Positions 33,869-43,452 of a DNA stretch of 64,000 bases are shown here, in pieces. Position numbers and translations under genes: made by a program. Under the pieces are notes generated by a model that ran no database searches, was not told where the DNA came from, and was given only the letters and a program-made list of their open reading frames with translations. The stretch is from the NCBI RefSeq assembly GCF_003312875.1, contig NZ_CP015163.1, positions 5,456,001 through 5,520,000 of the forward strand, read 5' to 3'. This DNA comes from Amycolatopsis albispora (GTDB lineage Bacteria; Actinomycetota; Actinomycetes; Mycobacteriales; Pseudonocardiaceae). The first letter of the stretch is position 1, and each line of letters starts with the position of its first letter.

Positions 33869-35216
33869 GTTCGCCGTAGCGTTCCAGTGCCACCCGGCGT
33901 TCGTGGGCGTGCTCGACCACGGGCGCCGGGTAGCCGTCCGGCGGGCCCGCTTTCCACGGCTGGTGCACGGTTTTGCCGGACAGACCGGCCAGTTCGGGCA
34001 CATACCGCCGGACGTAGTCGCCCTGCGGGTCGAACTTCTCGCCCTGGGTGGTCGGGTTGAAGATCCGGAAGTAGGGCGCGGCGTCGGTGCCGCTGCCCGC
34101 CACCCACTGCCAGTTGAGCTGGTTCGAGGCGAGGTCGCCGTCGACCAGGTGCCGCATGAAGTGGCGCGCACCCCACCACCACGGCAGGTGCAGGTCCTTG
34201 ACCAGGAAGCTGGCCACGATCATCCGCACCCGGTTGTGCATCCAGCCCTCCGCGAGCAGCTGCCGCATCCCGGCGTCCACTACGGGATAGCCGGTGCGGC
34301 CCTGGCACCAGGCCTCGAACGCCGAGCGCGCGGCGGGGCCGGTCTCCAGCTTCATCGCGTCGAACTTGGTGTTGTAGTTGCGGCGCGCGGTTTCCGGCCG
34401 GTGCCAGAGCACGTCCGCGTGGAATTCGCGCCACGCCAGTTCGGCGCGGAACGCCTCGTCCTCGTCGCCCAGTTCGGCGAGCAGCGTGCGCGGGTGCACG
34501 CAGCCCCAGCGCAGGTAGGGCGACAACCGGCTGGAGGCGTCGAGGTCCGGCCGGTCGCGCCGGTTGTCGTAGTCGGGCAGCGCCTCGTCGCGAAAGTGAT
34601 CCCATGCCGCCAGCGCGGCCCGCTCCCCCGGCTCGGGCAGTGTCATGGAACCCAGGTCGGGTGCGTCCGGGATGTCCACGCCGGACAGGCCGTCCGGGTC
34701 GATCCAGTCCACTGTGGACGCCGAGGTGTCGGCCGGGGACGGCCAGCCGTGCCGCAGCCAGGCGCGGAAGAACGGGGTGAACACGCGATACGGCTCGCCG
34801 TCCGGTTTTGTCACGCGGCCGGGGGTGATGGCGTACGACGATCCCGTCTCCACCCAGTCGACGCCGCGGCGCCCCAGCTCCGCGGCGACCTCCTGGTCGC
34901 GCCGCCTGCCGTAGGGCGCGGTGTCGGCGTGGACGTGCACGCTGCCCGCGCCGATCGCCTCGGCCACCTCGGGCACCGCCCGGACCGGATCGCCGTGAAC
35001 CACCAGCAGGCGCCCGGAAAGCTGCTCGTCGAGCGCACGCAGGCAGCCGGACAAGAACGCCGTTCTAGGCGCGCCGGAGGGTTTCAGCAGGGCGTCGTCG
35101 AGCACGTAGAGCGCGAGCACGCGGCTCGCCGACTTCGCCGCGGTGAGCAGCGCCGCGTGGTCACCCAGCCGCAGATCCCGGCGGAACCACAGGATCGCCG
35201 GTGCGTTCTCGGCCAT
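33858..35216 (-). CDS. phr: Deoxyribodipyrimidine photolyase
   Basis: 452-residue light-dependent DNA repair enzyme that splits UV-induced cyclobutane pyrimidine dimers with FADH. The N-terminal antenna domain begins AILWFRRDLRLGDHAALLTA. The C-terminal FAD domain carries TGYPVVDAGMRQLLAEGWMH, NRVRMIVASFLVKDLHLPWW and WQWVAGSGTDAAPYFRIFNP, all class I signatures. The upstream gap contains a nested inverted repeat (35231-35265) and the structured element A. It is probably transcribed alone. Confidence 0.94.
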   Translation of the reverse strand: MAENAPAILWFRRDLRLGDHAALLTAAKSASRVLALYVLDDALLKPSGAPRTAFLSGCLRALDEQLSGRLLVVHGDPVRAVPEVAEAIGAGSVHVHADTAPYGRRRDQEVAAELGRRGVDWVETGSSYAITPGRVTKPDGEPYRVFTPFFRAWLRHGWPSPADTSASTVDWIDPDGLSGVDIPDAPDLGSMTLPEPGERAALAAWDHFRDEALPDYDNRRDRPDLDASSRLSPYLRWGCVHPRTLLAELGDEDEAFRAELAWREFHADVLWHRPETARRNYNTKFDAMKLETGPAARSAFEAWCQGRTGYPVVDAGMRQLLAEGWMHNRVRMIVASFLVKDLHLPWWWGARHFMRHLVDGDLASNQLNWQWVAGSGTDAAPYFRIFNPTTQGEKFDPQGDYVRRYVPELAGLSGKTVHQPWKAGPPDGYPAPVVEHAHERRVALERYGELSP

Positions 35217-35230
35217 GCCCGGAAACGATA

Positions 35231-35265
35231 TTGCCCCCGAACGCGGTTCGCACGCTCAGGGGCAA
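35231..35265. promoter_or_regulatory. Nested inverted repeat upstream of phr
   Basis: Outer arms TTGCCCC (35231-35237) and GGGGCAA (35259-35265) enclose an inner hairpin, CGAAC-GCG-GTTCG (35238-35250). It lies 14 bp upstream of the phr start, so it may be a leader structure or an operator. It is not part of element A, because element B has no equivalent. Confidence 0.4.
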
Positions 35266-35280
35266 CACCAAGAACACTCC

Positions 35281-35393
35281 GCGAGATCGCGCCGGCCACT
35301 GGAGTGGGCCGCGACAGGCCGCCCAGCGGCATGGCGTGGTCCGCTCCAGTGGCCGGCTCAAAAGCGATCTCGCCGCCGCGCCGGAGGCGCGGC
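35281..35393 (+). repeat. Structured repeat element, copy A (beside gltA)
   Basis: Read on the + strand: helix P1 of 10 bp (35281-35290 with 35364-35373) encloses helix P2 of 23 bp including three G-U pairs (35291-35313 with 35335-35357). P2 is capped by a small hairpin, GCCGC-CCA-GCGGC (35318-35330). One base after P1 comes an 8-bp hairpin, P4 (35375-35382 with 35386-35393, loop GGA). Copy B at 56920-57032 has the same lengths and junctions. The element ends 4 bp from the gltA stop, antisense to gltA. Function unknown. Confidence 0.75.
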
Positions 35394-35397
35394 AGAA

Positions 35398-36711
<1,314 letters not shown>

Positions 36712-36928
36712 GAAAGTCCCTCTCACTGTTCACACGGGCCGGCGGCGCCTGCAGGTCGCACAGTTGCCTCATGTCACGCGCGAGGCGGCCGTTGGCCTCG
36801 CTGCACACCGCCCCGCTGGGGTATGAATTCTCCTCTACGCTAGTCGAGAGGTGCCCCCTCGCGCAGCCACTGTGTTATCCGTGACGAACGGTTTGCGACG
36901 AGATTCACACGCCCGGTGAGACTTCCCG

Positions 36929-37861
36929 CTATCCGGGCGCGTCCAGTTCCGCCTGGGTGGGGGGTTCGGCTCCGCTGCGCGAGACGGTGACGGCCGCCGC
37001 GCGGGCGGCGTAGGTCAGTGCCTCGGCCCAGGACGCGGCGTCCAGCTGGGCAGGCTCGCGCACCTCCCGCTTGGCCAGCCAGGCCAGCAGCGCGCCCTGC
37101 ACGGTGTCGCCGGCGCCAATGGTATCGACCAATCGCGCCGGTGCGGACGGGACGTGGGCCAGGTCGCCGCCGCGCGTGTGCGCGGACAGCCCCTTCGCGC
37201 CGTGGGTGAGCACCACCGCGCCGGCGCCCGCGTCGAGCCAGGACCGCGCGGCCGCGGCCGCGTCGGCGCCGCCCGCGAGCCACTCGGCGTCCTCCGCCGA
37301 AAGTTTCAGCAGGCGCACGTGCGGCAGCCAGGAGGCGAACCGCGCGCGGTAGGCGTCCGGGTCGGCGATCAGGTCGGCCCGGATGTTCGGGTCGAGCGCG
37401 GTGAGCAGGCCGCGCTCCGATTCCCGCCGCAGCAAGGATTCATACGCCGACGCGCCCGGCTCCAGCACCATGCCGAGGGTGCCGAGCGAGAGCACGGTCG
37501 CCGCCGCGGGCAGCGGGCCGGGATCGGTGAACAACCGGTCCGCGGTGCCCTCGGTGTAGAAGGTGTAGTGCGCCGAGCCGGTCTCGTCGAGCGCCACCAC
37601 GGCGAGCGTGGTCGGTTCGTCACCGCGCTGCACCAGCGAGGTGTCCACTTGGGAGGCGTGCAGCCGGTCGATCAGCGCGGCGCCGAACCGGTCGGTGGAC
37701 ACCCGCGACAGGAACGCGGCGGGCACGCCCAGCCGCGCCGCGGCGAGCGCCACGTTGTACGGGCCACCTCCCAGCCGGGGCAGCAGCGGCCGCAGGCCAC
37801 CGTCCAGAGTGGACTCACCGGGCACCAGGTCGACCAGCGCTTCACCACCGACAACGATCAC
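36929..37861 (-). CDS. PfkB-family sugar kinase (fructokinase-like)
   Basis: 310-residue ribokinase-fold kinase. N-terminal VIVVGGEALVDLVPGE is followed by LPRLGGGPYNVALAAARLG (the sugar-binding GG motif), and the C-terminal anion hole and catalytic base lie in DTIGAGDTVQGALLAWLA. It most likely phosphorylates fructose or a related sugar with ATP. The GTG at 37861 is chosen because TAGCAT lies 7 nt upstream (leaderless); a longer ATG start at 37891 would add ten residues. It lies upstream of gltA on the same strand, 217 bp apart. Confidence 0.88.
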   Translation of the reverse strand: MIVVGGEALVDLVPGESTLDGGLRPLLPRLGGGPYNVALAAARLGVPAAFLSRVSTDRFGAALIDRLHASQVDTSLVQRGDEPTTLAVVALDETGSAHYTFYTEGTADRLFTDPGPLPAAATVLSLGTLGMVLEPGASAYESLLRRESERGLLTALDPNIRADLIADPDAYRARFASWLPHVRLLKLSAEDAEWLAGGADAAAAARSWLDAGAGAVVLTHGAKGLSAHTRGGDLAHVPSAPARLVDTIGAGDTVQGALLAWLAKREVREPAQLDAASWAEALTYAARAAAVTVSRSGAEPPTQAELDAPG

Positions 37862-37871
37862 GCGGCAGATG

Positions 37872-38474
37872 CTACCCCGCGGCAAGTCCACCGAGCAGCA
37901 GCTCGGACAGCGCGGTGAAGGCCTCGGCGTCGGAGACCTGGACCCGCGAGGCGATCACGCCGGTCTGGATGCCCTCGATGATCAACCCGGCCATCTCGGC
38001 GATCAGAGTGGCCTGGACGGTGCGGAAAACCCCGTCGCGAACGCCCTTGTTGATGAAGCCGCGGATGCGCTCGGCCGCCGCCCGGCTGTTCAGCTCGTAG
38101 GCCGCGCGCGCCGGGGCGAACTCGGCGATGTCGCGCATGAACGCCGGCGAGGCGCGCTTGAGGTGCTCGGCGGCGCCGTCGAGATAGGTGCCGATGAGCT
38201 CCCTGGCGTCGGTGAGGTCGGCGATGCTCGCCTCGATCCGCTCGGCCGCGCCGCGGAAGAAGCGGCCGACGACCTTCACCGCGAGCTGCTCCTTGCTCGG
38301 CGCCAGTGCGTACAGCGTCGACTTGGAGCAGCGCATCCGCGTGGCCAGGTCGTCGAGGGTGAACTCGGCGAAGCCCTCGGCCAGGAAGAGCTCCTCCAGG
38401 TCGGCGAGCAGGGCGCGCTGCCGCGCGGTCGGCTGCCTGCGGGGTGCCCGTGCTCGGGCATCGACATCAGCCAT
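37872..38474 (-). CDS. TetR-family regulator divergent from acyl-CoA dehydrogenase
   Basis: 200 residues. The HTH region is DLEELFLAEGFAEFTLDDLA, then MRCSKSTLYALAPSKEQLAV. The C-terminal domain resembles the TetR_C_33-like group by length only. The gene is divergent from the acyl-CoA dehydrogenase at 38550, and the 75-bp gap carries a clear double operator, so autorepression and control of the dehydrogenase are likely. The N-terminus is basic and Ala/Arg-rich. Confidence 0.9.
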   Translation of the reverse strand: MADVDARARAPRRQPTARQRALLADLEELFLAEGFAEFTLDDLATRMRCSKSTLYALAPSKEQLAVKVVGRFFRGAAERIEASIADLTDARELIGTYLDGAAEHLKRASPAFMRDIAEFAPARAAYELNSRAAAERIRGFINKGVRDGVFRTVQATLIAEMAGLIIEGIQTGVIASRVQVSDAEAFTALSELLLGGLAAG

Positions 38475-38480
38475 GCCGAT

Positions 38481-38524
38481 ACAGTACTCTGAGCTGTCCC
38501 TCAGTACTGTTTTCAGTACTCTGA
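38481..38524. promoter_or_regulatory. Multiple CAGTACT operator sites
   Basis: Inverted repeat ACAGTACT (38481-38488) / AGTACTGT (38503-38510), plus an 11-bp direct repeat CAGTACTCTGA (38482-38492 and 38514-38524). Three half-sites in 44 bp between divergent genes are the expected layout for binding of the neighbouring TetR repressor. Confidence 0.7.
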
Positions 38525-38549
38525 TCTTTTCTCATCGTGGAGGACAGTA

Positions 38550-39698
38550 ATGCCAGCGGAGCGCCTGCTGCCGACGACGGAGGCCGAGGACCTGGTCGCG
38601 CTCGCCCGCGAGATCGCCCGCGACGAGCTGGCGCCGCTGGCCGGTGAGTACGAGGAGGCGGCCCGGTTCCCGCGCGAGCAGTTCGCGCTGCTGGGCAAGT
38701 CGGGCCTGCTGGGGCTGCCGTACTCGGAGCGCTGGGGTGGCGGCGAGGTGCCGTACGAGGTCTACCTGCAGCTGCTGGAGGAGATCGCGAGCGCGTGGAT
38801 GTCGGTGGGCGTCGGGCTGTCGGTGCACACGATGTCCTGCTTCGCGCTGGCGCACCACGGCACCGACGCGCAGCGTGACCGTTGGCTGCCGGAAATGCTC
38901 GAAGGTGGCTTGCTCGGCGCATACGCCCTTTCGGAGCTACAGGCGGGCTCGGACGCGGCCGCGCTCTCCACCCGCGCCCGGCTGGACGGCTCGGAGTACG
39001 TGGTCAACGGGACCAAGGCCTGGATCACGCACGGTGGCGAAGCGGACTTCTACACCACGATGGTGCGAACTTCGGACGAACCGGGCAGCGCGGGCATCTC
39101 GTGCCTGCTGGTCGACGGGTCCACGCCGGGCCTGTCCGCATCGGCTCCCGAGCGGAAGATGGGACTGAACGGCTCGACCACCGCGCAGATGCGGTTCGAG
39201 GACGCGCGCGTGGACGCTTCGCGGCTGATCGGGCCGGAGGGGCACGGGCTGAAGATCGCGCTCGCGTCGCTCAGCTCGGGACGGCTGGGGATCGCGGCTT
39301 GCGCGGTCGGCCTCGCGCAGGCGGCGCTGGACGAGGCGGTGGCGTACGCGAAGGGGCGCACGCAGTTCGGGCGGTCGATCATCGAGTTCCAGGGCGTGGA
39401 GTTCCTGCTGGCCGACATGGCCGCCGCGGTGGAATCCTCGCGGGCCATGTACCTGGACGCGGCGCGCCGTCGGGACCGGGGCCTGCCGTTCCAGCGGCAG
39501 GCGTCGATCGCGAAGCTGGTCGCCACGGATGCCGCGATGAAGGTGACCACCGACGCCGTCCAGGTGCTCGGCGGCGCCGGGTACACGCGGGACTTCCCGG
39601 TGGAGCGGTACATGCGGGAGGCGAAGGTGCCGCAGATCTTCGAAGGCACCAACCAGATCCAGCGCGTGGTGATCGCCCGAGAACTGCGAAAGGCCTGA
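38550..39698 (+). CDS. Acyl-CoA dehydrogenase
   Basis: 382-residue FAD enzyme. Blocks [57 protein letters not shown] and [20 protein letters not shown] are typical, followed by [19 protein letters not shown]. The expected catalytic Glu region (FEGTNQIQ) is intact. GGAGG lies 7 nt upstream of the ATG. Control by the divergent TetR through the CAGTACT sites is likely. It may act on short or branched acyl-CoAs; specificity is not readable. Confidence 0.93.
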   Translation: MPAERLLPTTEAEDLVALAREIARDELAPLAGEYEEAARFPREQFALLGKSGLLGLPYSERWGGGEVPYEVYLQLLEEIASAWMSVGVGLSVHTMSCFALAHHGTDAQRDRWLPEMLEGGLLGAYALSELQAGSDAAALSTRARLDGSEYVVNGTKAWITHGGEADFYTTMVRTSDEPGSAGISCLLVDGSTPGLSASAPERKMGLNGSTTAQMRFEDARVDASRLIGPEGHGLKIALASLSSGRLGIAACAVGLAQAALDEAVAYAKGRTQFGRSIIEFQGVEFLLADMAAAVESSRAMYLDAARRRDRGLPFQRQASIAKLVATDAAMKVTTDAVQVLGGAGYTRDFPVERYMREAKVPQIFEGTNQIQRVVIARELRKA

Positions 39699-39786
39699 CG
39701 GCGACTACTCTGAGCACCGCGCGACAACCAAGGCGACAACTGGCATATGCCACCCGCTATCCTGTGGTGCGACGTGAGGAGATGCC

Positions 39787-40386
39787 GTGACAGCACTGCC
39801 GGAGCCCATTCCGCAGCCGCTTGAGGTGGATCATCTGCTGACGGTTGCGGAGTACGCCGCGCTCGGCGAGACCGAGCACGGCTACACGGAGCTTCAGGAA
39901 GGCCGCCTGGTGATGTCGCCCAGCCCCAGACCTGCCCACAACCACGCTTGCGGAGAGCTGTACGTCCAATTGAGAAGCCAGCTCTCCGAGGAGTGGCGCG
40001 CGCTCCAGGACATCGACATCGATCTGGAGTTGGCCGGGCCGGACGAGCCCGGGTTCTCGCGGCGCCCCGATCTGATCGTCGCCGGGCTCGACGGGATCCG
40101 GCGGGCGGAGGAAAGCGGCCGGCTGATCTCCGCCAAGGACGTGCTGATCGTGGTCGAGATCGTGTCGCCGGGGTCGCGGCGTACGGACACCGTGATCAAG
40201 CACGGCGAGTACGCCGACGCGGGCATTCCGCACTACTGGATCGTCGACCTCACCGAGCCGGTTTCGCTCACGGCCTGCCACCTCGCCGAGGGCTTCGGCT
40301 ACCAGAACGCGCCGGAGGTGTCCGGCAGGACCACCCTGCCGGAACCCTTCCCGCTCGAGATCGACCTCGGTCAGCTTTCCCGGTAG
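39787..40386 (+). CDS. Uma2-family (DUF820) putative endonuclease
   Basis: 199-residue protein of the Uma2 family, a PD-(D/E)XK-like fold. HGYTELQEGRLVMSPSPRPA begins the domain. The nuclease-like core is RRPDLIVAGLDGIRRAEE, DVLIVVEIVSPGSRRTDTVI and KHGEYADAGIPHYWIVDL (the D...EI...K pattern is intact). The family is very expanded in cyanobacteria and actinobacteria, and its biological role is unsettled. It starts at GTG with GAGGAG upstream. The 3' end overlaps the convergent amidohydrolase by 16 bp. Confidence 0.87.
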   Translation: MTALPEPIPQPLEVDHLLTVAEYAALGETEHGYTELQEGRLVMSPSPRPAHNHACGELYVQLRSQLSEEWRALQDIDIDLELAGPDEPGFSRRPDLIVAGLDGIRRAEESGRLISAKDVLIVVEIVSPGSRRTDTVIKHGEYADAGIPHYWIVDLTEPVSLTACHLAEGFGYQNAPEVSGRTTLPEPFPLEIDLGQLSR

Positions 40387-41585
40387 CGGCGCGGGGCGAC
40401 CACGCCTTCACCGCTCGCCTCGTCGAAGTGGTAGACCTGCCGCCCCCGGACGAACACGCGCATGGCCCGGTTCATCACGTCCAGCGGGTCACCCGACCAG
40501 ATCACCACGTCGGCGTCCAGGCCCGGCGTCAGCGAGCCGACCCGGTCGTCGAGACCCAGCATTTCCGCCGGGTTCACGGTCAGCGAGCGCAGCGCGGTCT
40601 CCGGGTCCAGCCCGTCCTTGACCGCCAGCGCCGCCTGGTAGACCAGGAAGTTGATCGGGATCACCGGGTGGTCGGTGGTGATCGCGATCTTCACCCCGGC
40701 CCGCGCCAGGATGCCCGCCGAGCGCAGCGTCCGGTTCCGCAGCTCCACCTTGCTCCGCGTGGTGAACAGCGGCCCCAGGATCACCGGCACCTCCCGCTCG
40801 GCGAGCAGGTCGGCGATCAGGTGCCCCTCGGTGCCGTGGTTGATCACCAGCCGGTAGCCGAACTCGTCGGCCAGCCGGATCGCGGTCACCATGTCGTCGG
40901 CCCGGTGCACGTGCTGGTCCCAGTACAGCTCCCCGTCGAGGACCTTCGCCAGCACCTCCTTGGTCAGGTCGGTCTCGAACGGCTTGCCCTCGGCACGCGC
41001 GTGCTCGCGCTGCGCCGCGTAGTTCCGCGCCTTCGTGAACGCCTCGCGCAGCACCGCGGCCACGCCGAGCCTGGTCGAGGGCGTCTGACTTTTATCCCCG
41101 TACACGCGTTTCGGGTTCTCGCCCAGTGCGCTCTTCACGCTGACGCGCTCGGCGAAAACCATGTCGAGCGCGGTCCGGCCCCAGGTCTTCACGCCGACGG
41201 TCTGCCCGCCGATCGGGTTGCCCGAACCCGGCTTGATCACCGCGCTGGTCACCCCACCGGCCAGTGCGTCGTCGAAGCCGGTTTCGGTCGGGTCGATGCC
41301 GTCCAGCGCGCGGAAGCGGGCGCCGTTCGGGTCGGTCATCTCGTTGACGTCATTGCCCGACCAGCCCTCGCCCTCCTCGTGCACGCCGAGGTGCGCGTGC
41401 GCGTCGATGAACCCGGGCAGCACCCAGCTCCCGGACGCGTCGATCAGCTCGGCGTCCTCCGGAACGTCCACATCGGCCTCGGCGCCGACGGCGGCGATCT
41501 TCCCGCCTTCGATCAGGACCGTGCCACCGTCGATCGGGTCACCGTCGACGGGCACCACATAGCCACCAACAATCGCGCTCACCAT
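40371..41585 (-). CDS. Amidohydrolase (imidazolonepropionase-like)
   Basis: 404-residue metal-dependent hydrolase. The first metal motif is PGFIDAHAHLG; later ligands appear in WDQHVHRADD, INHGTEGHL and ITTDHPVIP. The C-terminal LTPGLDADVVIWSGDPLDVM closes the composite beta domain. It resembles actinobacterial amidohydrolases often annotated near imidazolonepropionase; the substrate is unknown. TAGCGT 7 nt upstream of the ATG at 41585 suggests a leaderless mRNA. Its 3' end overlaps the Uma2 gene. Confidence 0.88.
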   Translation of the reverse strand: MVSAIVGGYVVPVDGDPIDGGTVLIEGGKIAAVGAEADVDVPEDAELIDASGSWVLPGFIDAHAHLGVHEEGEGWSGNDVNEMTDPNGARFRALDGIDPTETGFDDALAGGVTSAVIKPGSGNPIGGQTVGVKTWGRTALDMVFAERVSVKSALGENPKRVYGDKSQTPSTRLGVAAVLREAFTKARNYAAQREHARAEGKPFETDLTKEVLAKVLDGELYWDQHVHRADDMVTAIRLADEFGYRLVINHGTEGHLIADLLAEREVPVILGPLFTTRSKVELRNRTLRSAGILARAGVKIAITTDHPVIPINFLVYQAALAVKDGLDPETALRSLTVNPAEMLGLDDRVGSLTPGLDADVVIWSGDPLDVMNRAMRVFVRGRQVYHFDEASGEGVVAPRRYRES

Positions 41586-41610
41586 GGCCGACACGCTAAA
41601 CCAAGTCCGT

Positions 41611-42516
41611 TCAGGACACGCGGATCCCCCAGCTCCCCGTCCAGGATTCGCCAGGGGACAGCTCGATCAGGTCGGTACCGGAGTTCAGCGCGTCCGCCGG
41701 GCAGGTCATCGGCTCGATCGCGACCCCGCGGCCGCGCCCGACCAGTTCCGCGGGCGTGAACACCTGCACCCACTTGAAGTCCGGGCCCGCCCAGATGTCG
41801 AGCTGCCGGTCCTCGTGGCTGAGCCGGAAGTGGTGGTTGCCGTCGGCTTCGGTGGTCAGGCCGCCGAACGCGGTGTCCAGGTCCACACCGCCGAGAATGA
41901 CACCTTCGCGGAAGTCGTACTCGGTGCCTTCGACGTCCTGCTCCTCTTTGTACGGCAGCTGCGCGTCGGCGTCGTACGGCCGCACGCGGGTGGCGGGCAG
42001 GGTCAGCGTCAGGTCGTCGGTCGGCGTGTCGCCGATCCGGAAGTACGGGTGCGTGCCGAGGCCGACGCCGATCGCCGACTCGCCCTCGTTGCGGATCTCG
42101 TGGGTCACGGTCAGCTCGCGCGGCGCGACCTCGTAGGTGGTCGTCGCGCGCAGCGGCACCGGCCAGCCCGGCTGCTCCGGCACGTCCACCGCCATCGTGA
42201 TCGACGATTCGGCGTGCTCGAGCAGCTCCCACTCCTCGCGCCGGGTCAGCCCGTGGATCGCGTTGCCCCGCTTCTCCTCGGTGACCTCGAGCTGCTGCTT
42301 CTCCCCCTGGTAGACCCACTGCCCGGCCTTGGTGCGGTTGGGCCACGGCAGCAGCACCTGCCCCGCGCCCTTCGGCGGCTTCTCGTCCTCGCCGAAGGTT
42401 TCCAGGAACGGCACCCCGCCGACCTCGAAGGCACGCAGGCCGGCGCCGATCTCGGTGACGACCGCGCGGGCCCCGCCGCGGGTGATCTCGAACTGTGCTC
42501 CTGTGGGATTGGCCAT
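41611..42516 (-). CDS. Aldose 1-epimerase family protein
   Basis: 301-residue beta-sandwich mutarotase that interconverts alpha and beta anomers of hexoses. Motifs are VLLPWPNRTKAGQWVYQG, GNAIHGLTR, VGLGTHPYFRIG (catalytic His) and the C-terminal AIEPMTCPADALNSG. This is the GalM-like subgroup common in actinobacteria. TAGATT 8 nt upstream of the ATG suggests leaderless transcription. It is immediately upstream (26 bp) of the amidohydrolase on the same strand; a shared transcript is possible. Confidence 0.92.
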   Translation of the reverse strand: MANPTGAQFEITRGGARAVVTEIGAGLRAFEVGGVPFLETFGEDEKPPKGAGQVLLPWPNRTKAGQWVYQGEKQQLEVTEEKRGNAIHGLTRREEWELLEHAESSITMAVDVPEQPGWPVPLRATTTYEVAPRELTVTHEIRNEGESAIGVGLGTHPYFRIGDTPTDDLTLTLPATRVRPYDADAQLPYKEEQDVEGTEYDFREGVILGGVDLDTAFGGLTTEADGNHHFRLSHEDRQLDIWAGPDFKWVQVFTPAELVGRGRGVAIEPMTCPADALNSGTDLIELSPGESWTGSWGIRVS

Positions 42517-42571
42517 GGCGCACCAATCTACCGGCTGGACAATCGGGCGCGGGTGCGCGAGCTTGGTCCGC

Positions 42572-43396
42572 GTGAAGGTGCATCACTTGAACTGCGGCAC
42601 GTTCCGGCCCACCGGCGGCAGGCTGGTCGACGGCCAGGGCGGGGCGGCCCACCGCGCGCGCCTGGTCTGCCACTGCCTGCTGATCGAAACCGGGAACGGG
42701 CTGGTGCTGGTCGACACCGGGCTCGGCCTGCAGGCGCTGGAGCAGCCGGGACCGTGGATGGGGCCGTCGCGCTGGCTGCTCAGCGCGACACCGCGCCGCG
42801 AGGAAACGGCCGCGCAGCAGATCACCGACCTGGGGTACGCCCTCGGCGACGTGCGCGACATCGTGCTCACTCACCTCGACTTCGACCACGCGGGCGGGCT
42901 GGCCGACTTCCCGCACGCCACCGTGCACGTCTACGAGCGCGAGCACCGGGCGCTGACCGCGCCGGCCAACGCCACCGAGCGGCTGCGGTACCGGCACGCG
43001 CAGTTCGAGCACGGCCCGAAGTGGCGGACCTACGCCGAGCCGGGCGAGGACTGGTTCGGCTTCCGCGCGGTGCGGGAGCTGCCCGGACTGCCGCCGGAGA
43101 TCCTGCTGGTGCCGCTGGCCGGGCACACCATGGGGCACGCCGGGGTCGCGGTGGACACCGGGAACGGCTGGCTGCTGCACGCGGGCGACGCGTACTTCTT
43201 CCACGGCCAGCTGAACCCCGGGCAGCCGCACTGCCCGCCGGTGCTCACCGCGTTCCAGACCTTCACCCAGACCAACCGGCGGGCCCGGCTGGAGAACCTG
43301 GGCAGGCTGCGGGACCTGGCGATCGGCCACCGCGACGAGGTGACCGTCTTCTGCGCGCACGACCCGCTGGAACTGCGCCAGGCCCAGCGCCCCTGA
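42572..43396 (+). CDS. MBL-fold metallo-hydrolase
   Basis: 274-residue metallo-beta-lactamase-fold enzyme. The dimetal motif TLTHLDFDHAGG appears here as IVLTHLDFDHAGGLADF; further ligands are GHTMGHAGV and HAGDAYF, with the C-terminal FCAHDP. The layout resembles N-acyl homoserine lactonase-like and quorum-quenching hydrolases, but the substrate is not certain. It starts at GTG 42572 with no clear ribosome site. The stop is followed at once by palindrome copy 5. Confidence 0.88.
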   Translation: MKVHHLNCGTFRPTGGRLVDGQGGAAHRARLVCHCLLIETGNGLVLVDTGLGLQALEQPGPWMGPSRWLLSATPRREETAAQQITDLGYALGDVRDIVLTHLDFDHAGGLADFPHATVHVYEREHRALTAPANATERLRYRHAQFEHGPKWRTYAEPGEDWFGFRAVRELPGLPPEILLVPLAGHTMGHAGVAVDTGNGWLLHAGDAYFFHGQLNPGQPHCPPVLTAFQTFTQTNRRARLENLGRLRDLAIGHRDEVTVFCAHDPLELRQAQRP

Positions 43397-43451
43397 TGTC
43401 ACGAATGTGGCTTTCGAGACGAAAAACGTCTCGAAAGCCACATTCGTGACA
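43397..43451. repeat. Palindromic repeat copy 5
   Basis: 25-bp perfect arms (43397-43421, 43427-43451) with an AAAAA loop. It begins on the base after the MBL gene's TGA and ends one base before the convergent permease's stop, so the repeat is the whole intergenic space. Confidence 0.95.
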
Positions 43452-43452
43452 C

